DNA of 29,232 nt from Actinomycetales bacterium (GTDB taxonomy: Bacteria > Actinomycetota > Actinomycetes > Actinomycetales > Beutenbergiaceae). Made by a program: the position numbers and the translations under genes. A model generated the notes under the pieces. That model saw only the letters and a program-made list of their open reading frames with translations. It searched no databases and was not told where the DNA came from. The stretch lies in assembly GCA_016649925.1 (NCBI GenBank), contig JAENWO010000001.1, positions 1 through 29,232 of the forward strand. Direction: 5' to 3'. Positions 27,644-29,232 of the stretch are shown here, one piece after another. Position 1 is the stretch's first letter, and each line of letters opens with the position of its first letter.

Positions 27644-29232
27644 ATGGACGACACCCAGGACATCGACAGCCTCAAGGGCGTCAGGGTCCTCGTCGCCGGC
27701 CTCGGCACGTCCGGCCTCTCCGCGATCGAGGTGCTCCACGAGCTCGGGGCCCACGTGGTGGGCGCGGACGCCGATCCTGGGGCCACCGAGCGGGTCACCG
27801 TGCCGCGGGGCGTGCAGCTGATCGCCAGCGCCGACCCGGAGGAGCTCGCCGAGCGCGCCTGCGCCACCGACCCGGCGATCGTCGTGACCTCTCCGGGGCT
27901 GCGGCCCACCACCCCACTGCTCGAGCGTGCTCTCGCCGAGGGCGCCGAGGTGTGGAGCGAGGTGGAGCTCGCCTGGCGGATCTGCCGGCCCGAGGTTTCC
28001 TGGCTCACCCTGACCGGGACGAACGGCAAGACCACGACCGTGGGGATGCTCGCCTCGATCCTGGCCGCGGGAGGCCTGAGGGCCCCGGCCGTGGGCAATG
28101 TCGGGACGCCGATCGCCGCGACCGTGCTGAACGCACGCTGCGGCTGGCCGCGCCTGGACGCGCTCGCGGTGGAGCTGTCCAGCTTCCAGCTGCACTTCAC
28201 GCACTCGGTCTCCCCGGTGGCGAGCGCCTGCCTGAACATCGCGGAAGACCACATCGACTGGCACGGCTCCTTCGAGGCGTACACCCGCGACAAGGCGCGC
28301 GTCTACGCCCGCACGCGGCGGGCCTGTGTCTACTCCGTGGCGGACCGCGCCACCCGCGACATGGTGGCCGAGGCGGAGGTCCTCGAGGGCGCCCTCGCCG
28401 TCGGGTTCACGGTGGGGGCGCCTGCCGTCGGGCAGGTGGGCGTCGTCGAGGACAGCCTCCTCGACCGCGCGTTCATCCCGGACCGGCACACCCACGCCGA
28501 GCCGCTCGCCTCCCTCGCCGACCTCGCGCACCTGGCCCGGGGCCCGCTGCCCGCGCATATCGTCGCCAACGCCCTCGCCGCCGCGGCGCTCGCGCGCAGC
28601 TACGGCGTCGAGCCGGACGCCGTCGCCCGCGGCCTGCGGTCCTACACCGGCGGCGGTCACCGCATCGAGCTGGTCGCCACGATCGACGGCGTCGCCTGGG
28701 TCGACGACTCGAAGGCCACGAACGCGCATGCGGCGTCCGCGTCGCTCGCCTCGGTCGACGCCGGGCGCGCGGTCTGGGTCGCCGGCGGGCTGGCCAAGGG
28801 TGCTCGGTTCGACGACCTGGTGCGCCGTCGTCGTGACCGGCTGCGCGCCGTCGTCGTGATCGGCGTCGACCCGGAGCCGATCGTGGACGCACTTGAGCGA
28901 CACGCGCCCGAGGTCCCGAGAGTCGTCGTGGGCGCTGGCGACACTGGGGACGTGATGAGGAACGCCGTCGACGCCGCAGCCACGTACGCCCGTCCGGGTG
29001 ACACCGTGCTGCTCGCCCCTGCCTGCGCGTCGATGGACCAGTTCCGTTCCTACGCCCACCGGGGTGACGCCTTCGCGGCCGCCGTCGCGGAGCGGGCGGC
29101 CCGGGCGGCCCGGGCGGCCCGGGTGGCGCTGGCAGGCCCAGTGGCCCAAGTGGCCAGGAATGTCGATGGTGCGCCCGGCGCCGACGGTGTCGAGCTCCAT
29201 GAGGTACGCAAGGCGGCGAAGCGAGCCCGGTA
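27644..29232 (+). CDS. murD: UDP-MurNAc-L-alanine–D-glutamate ligase (MurD), cut at or just before its stop by the window end
   Basis: 529 codons are visible and no stop is reached; the last two bases are TA, so the stop codon may be the next base away. Features are an N-terminal Rossmann-like strand (V-A-G-L-G-T-S-G-L-S), an ATP loop G-T-N-G-K-T (125-130), N-I-A-E-D-H-I-D-W-H-G, D-D-S-K-A-T-N (about 363-369) and G-G-L-A-K-G-A-R-F (about 385-393). It adds D-Glu to UDP-MurNAc-L-Ala. The C-terminus is longer than usual: after C-A-S-M-D-Q-F comes an Ala/Arg-rich stretch with a 9-bp DNA repeat (29095-29121 region) and a basic end. ATG 27644 lies two bases after the mraY stop. Confidence 0.95.
   Translation, partial: MDDTQDIDSLKGVRVLVAGLGTSGLSAIEVLHELGAHVVGADADPGATERVTVPRGVQLIASADPEELAERACATDPAIVVTSPGLRPTTPLLERALAEGAEVWSEVELAWRICRPEVSWLTLTGTNGKTTTVGMLASILAAGGLRAPAVGNVGTPIAATVLNARCGWPRLDALAVELSSFQLHFTHSVSPVASACLNIAEDHIDWHGSFEAYTRDKARVYARTRRACVYSVADRATRDMVAEAEVLEGALAVGFTVGAPAVGQVGVVEDSLLDRAFIPDRHTHAEPLASLADLAHLARGPLPAHIVANALAAAALARSYGVEPDAVARGLRSYTGGGHRIELVATIDGVAWVDDSKATNAHAASASLASVDAGRAVWVAGGLAKGARFDDLVRRRRDRLRAVVVIGVDPEPIVDALERHAPEVPRVVVGAGDTGDVMRNAVDAAATYARPGDTVLLAPACASMDQFRSYAHRGDAFAAAVAERAARAARAARVALAGPVAQVARNVDGAPGADGVELHEVRKAAKRAR
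29095..29121 (+). repeat. 9-bp tandem repeat in the murD 3' end
   Basis: GGGCGGCCC-type units about three times in a row, coding repeated R-A-A in the MurD C-terminal tail. It is likely a slippage product in GC-rich sequence. Confidence 0.7.

Noticed and set aside
1..29232. Mobile element, prophage, tRNA or rRNA genes
   Set aside because: No transposase, integrase, terminal inverted repeats, att-like duplications or RNA-gene sequences recognised; gene content is conserved chromosomal core with a few accessory genes.

Overview
This 29.2-kb window is a stretch of ordinary bacterial chromosome from a high-GC Gram-positive bacterium (class Actinomycetes). The evidence is the very high GC content, frequent GTG starts, 4-base stop/start overlaps, the lexA–LysM–nrdR neighbourhood, proteins of actinobacterial type (PAC2, DUF3040, DUF5302, HelD/HelR-type RNA polymerase helicase) and the mraZ-led division and cell-wall cluster. 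MurE carries D-D-P-H where diaminopimelate-adding enzymes carry D-N-P-R. That suggests lysine or ornithine in the peptidoglycan and would fit Micrococcales (for example Beutenbergia/Ruania/Georgenia relatives). The genus is a guess.

Layout. 1-4.4 kb: 3' part of a DinG-type helicase, L-lactate dehydrogenase, lexA (reverse), a divergent LysM membrane protein of the YneA/ChiZ type, and nrdR. 4.4-7.1 kb: an aldo/keto reductase, a broken P-loop kinase gene, a GNAT acetyltransferase whose 3' end runs into the kinase remnant, and a tiny DUF5302 protein. 7.1-12.1 kb: serA-type phosphoglycerate dehydrogenase, a HelD/HelR-like helicase, a PAC2 protein and a cold-shock protein. 12.1-15.2 kb: a spermidine-synthase-like protein divergent from an SOS-type operon (SAV_6107-like HEPN protein plus DNA polymerase IV), then a DUF3040 membrane protein. 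15.2-19.5 kb: a reverse operon MoxR ATPase – DUF58 – transglutaminase. 19.7-29.2 kb: mraZ, rsmH, ftsL-like, ftsI/pbpB, murE, murF, mraY and murD (cut by the window end).

How the parts work together. Two places carry LexA-box-like sequences: the lexA/LysM divergent promoter (three boxes) and the promoter of HEPN–dinB (one box with 11 of 12 arm bases matching). They suggest a local SOS regulon joining a division inhibitor, translesion polymerase and perhaps the HEPN protein. nrdR has a pair of degenerate NrdR boxes at 32-bp spacing. mraZ has three 10-bp-spaced TGGRG repeats, the expected MraZ operator. The cell-wall genes are tightly packed (ATGA/GTGA/TGATG overlaps), consistent with translational coupling and lipid II synthesis at the septum. 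Several genes without a Shine-Dalgarno sequence have a TANNNT hexamer 6-7 bases before the start codon, which suggests leaderless transcripts.

The window holds no rRNA, tRNA, CRISPR array, insertion sequence or phage gene that I can see, and no intergenic gap over 300 bases. I found no clearly new multi-gene system. The most unusual items are the doubly damaged kinase gene (a 16-bp tandem duplication plus a small deletion), the SOS-linked HEPN–dinB unit, and a second, inverted MraZ-like repeat between mraZ and rsmH.
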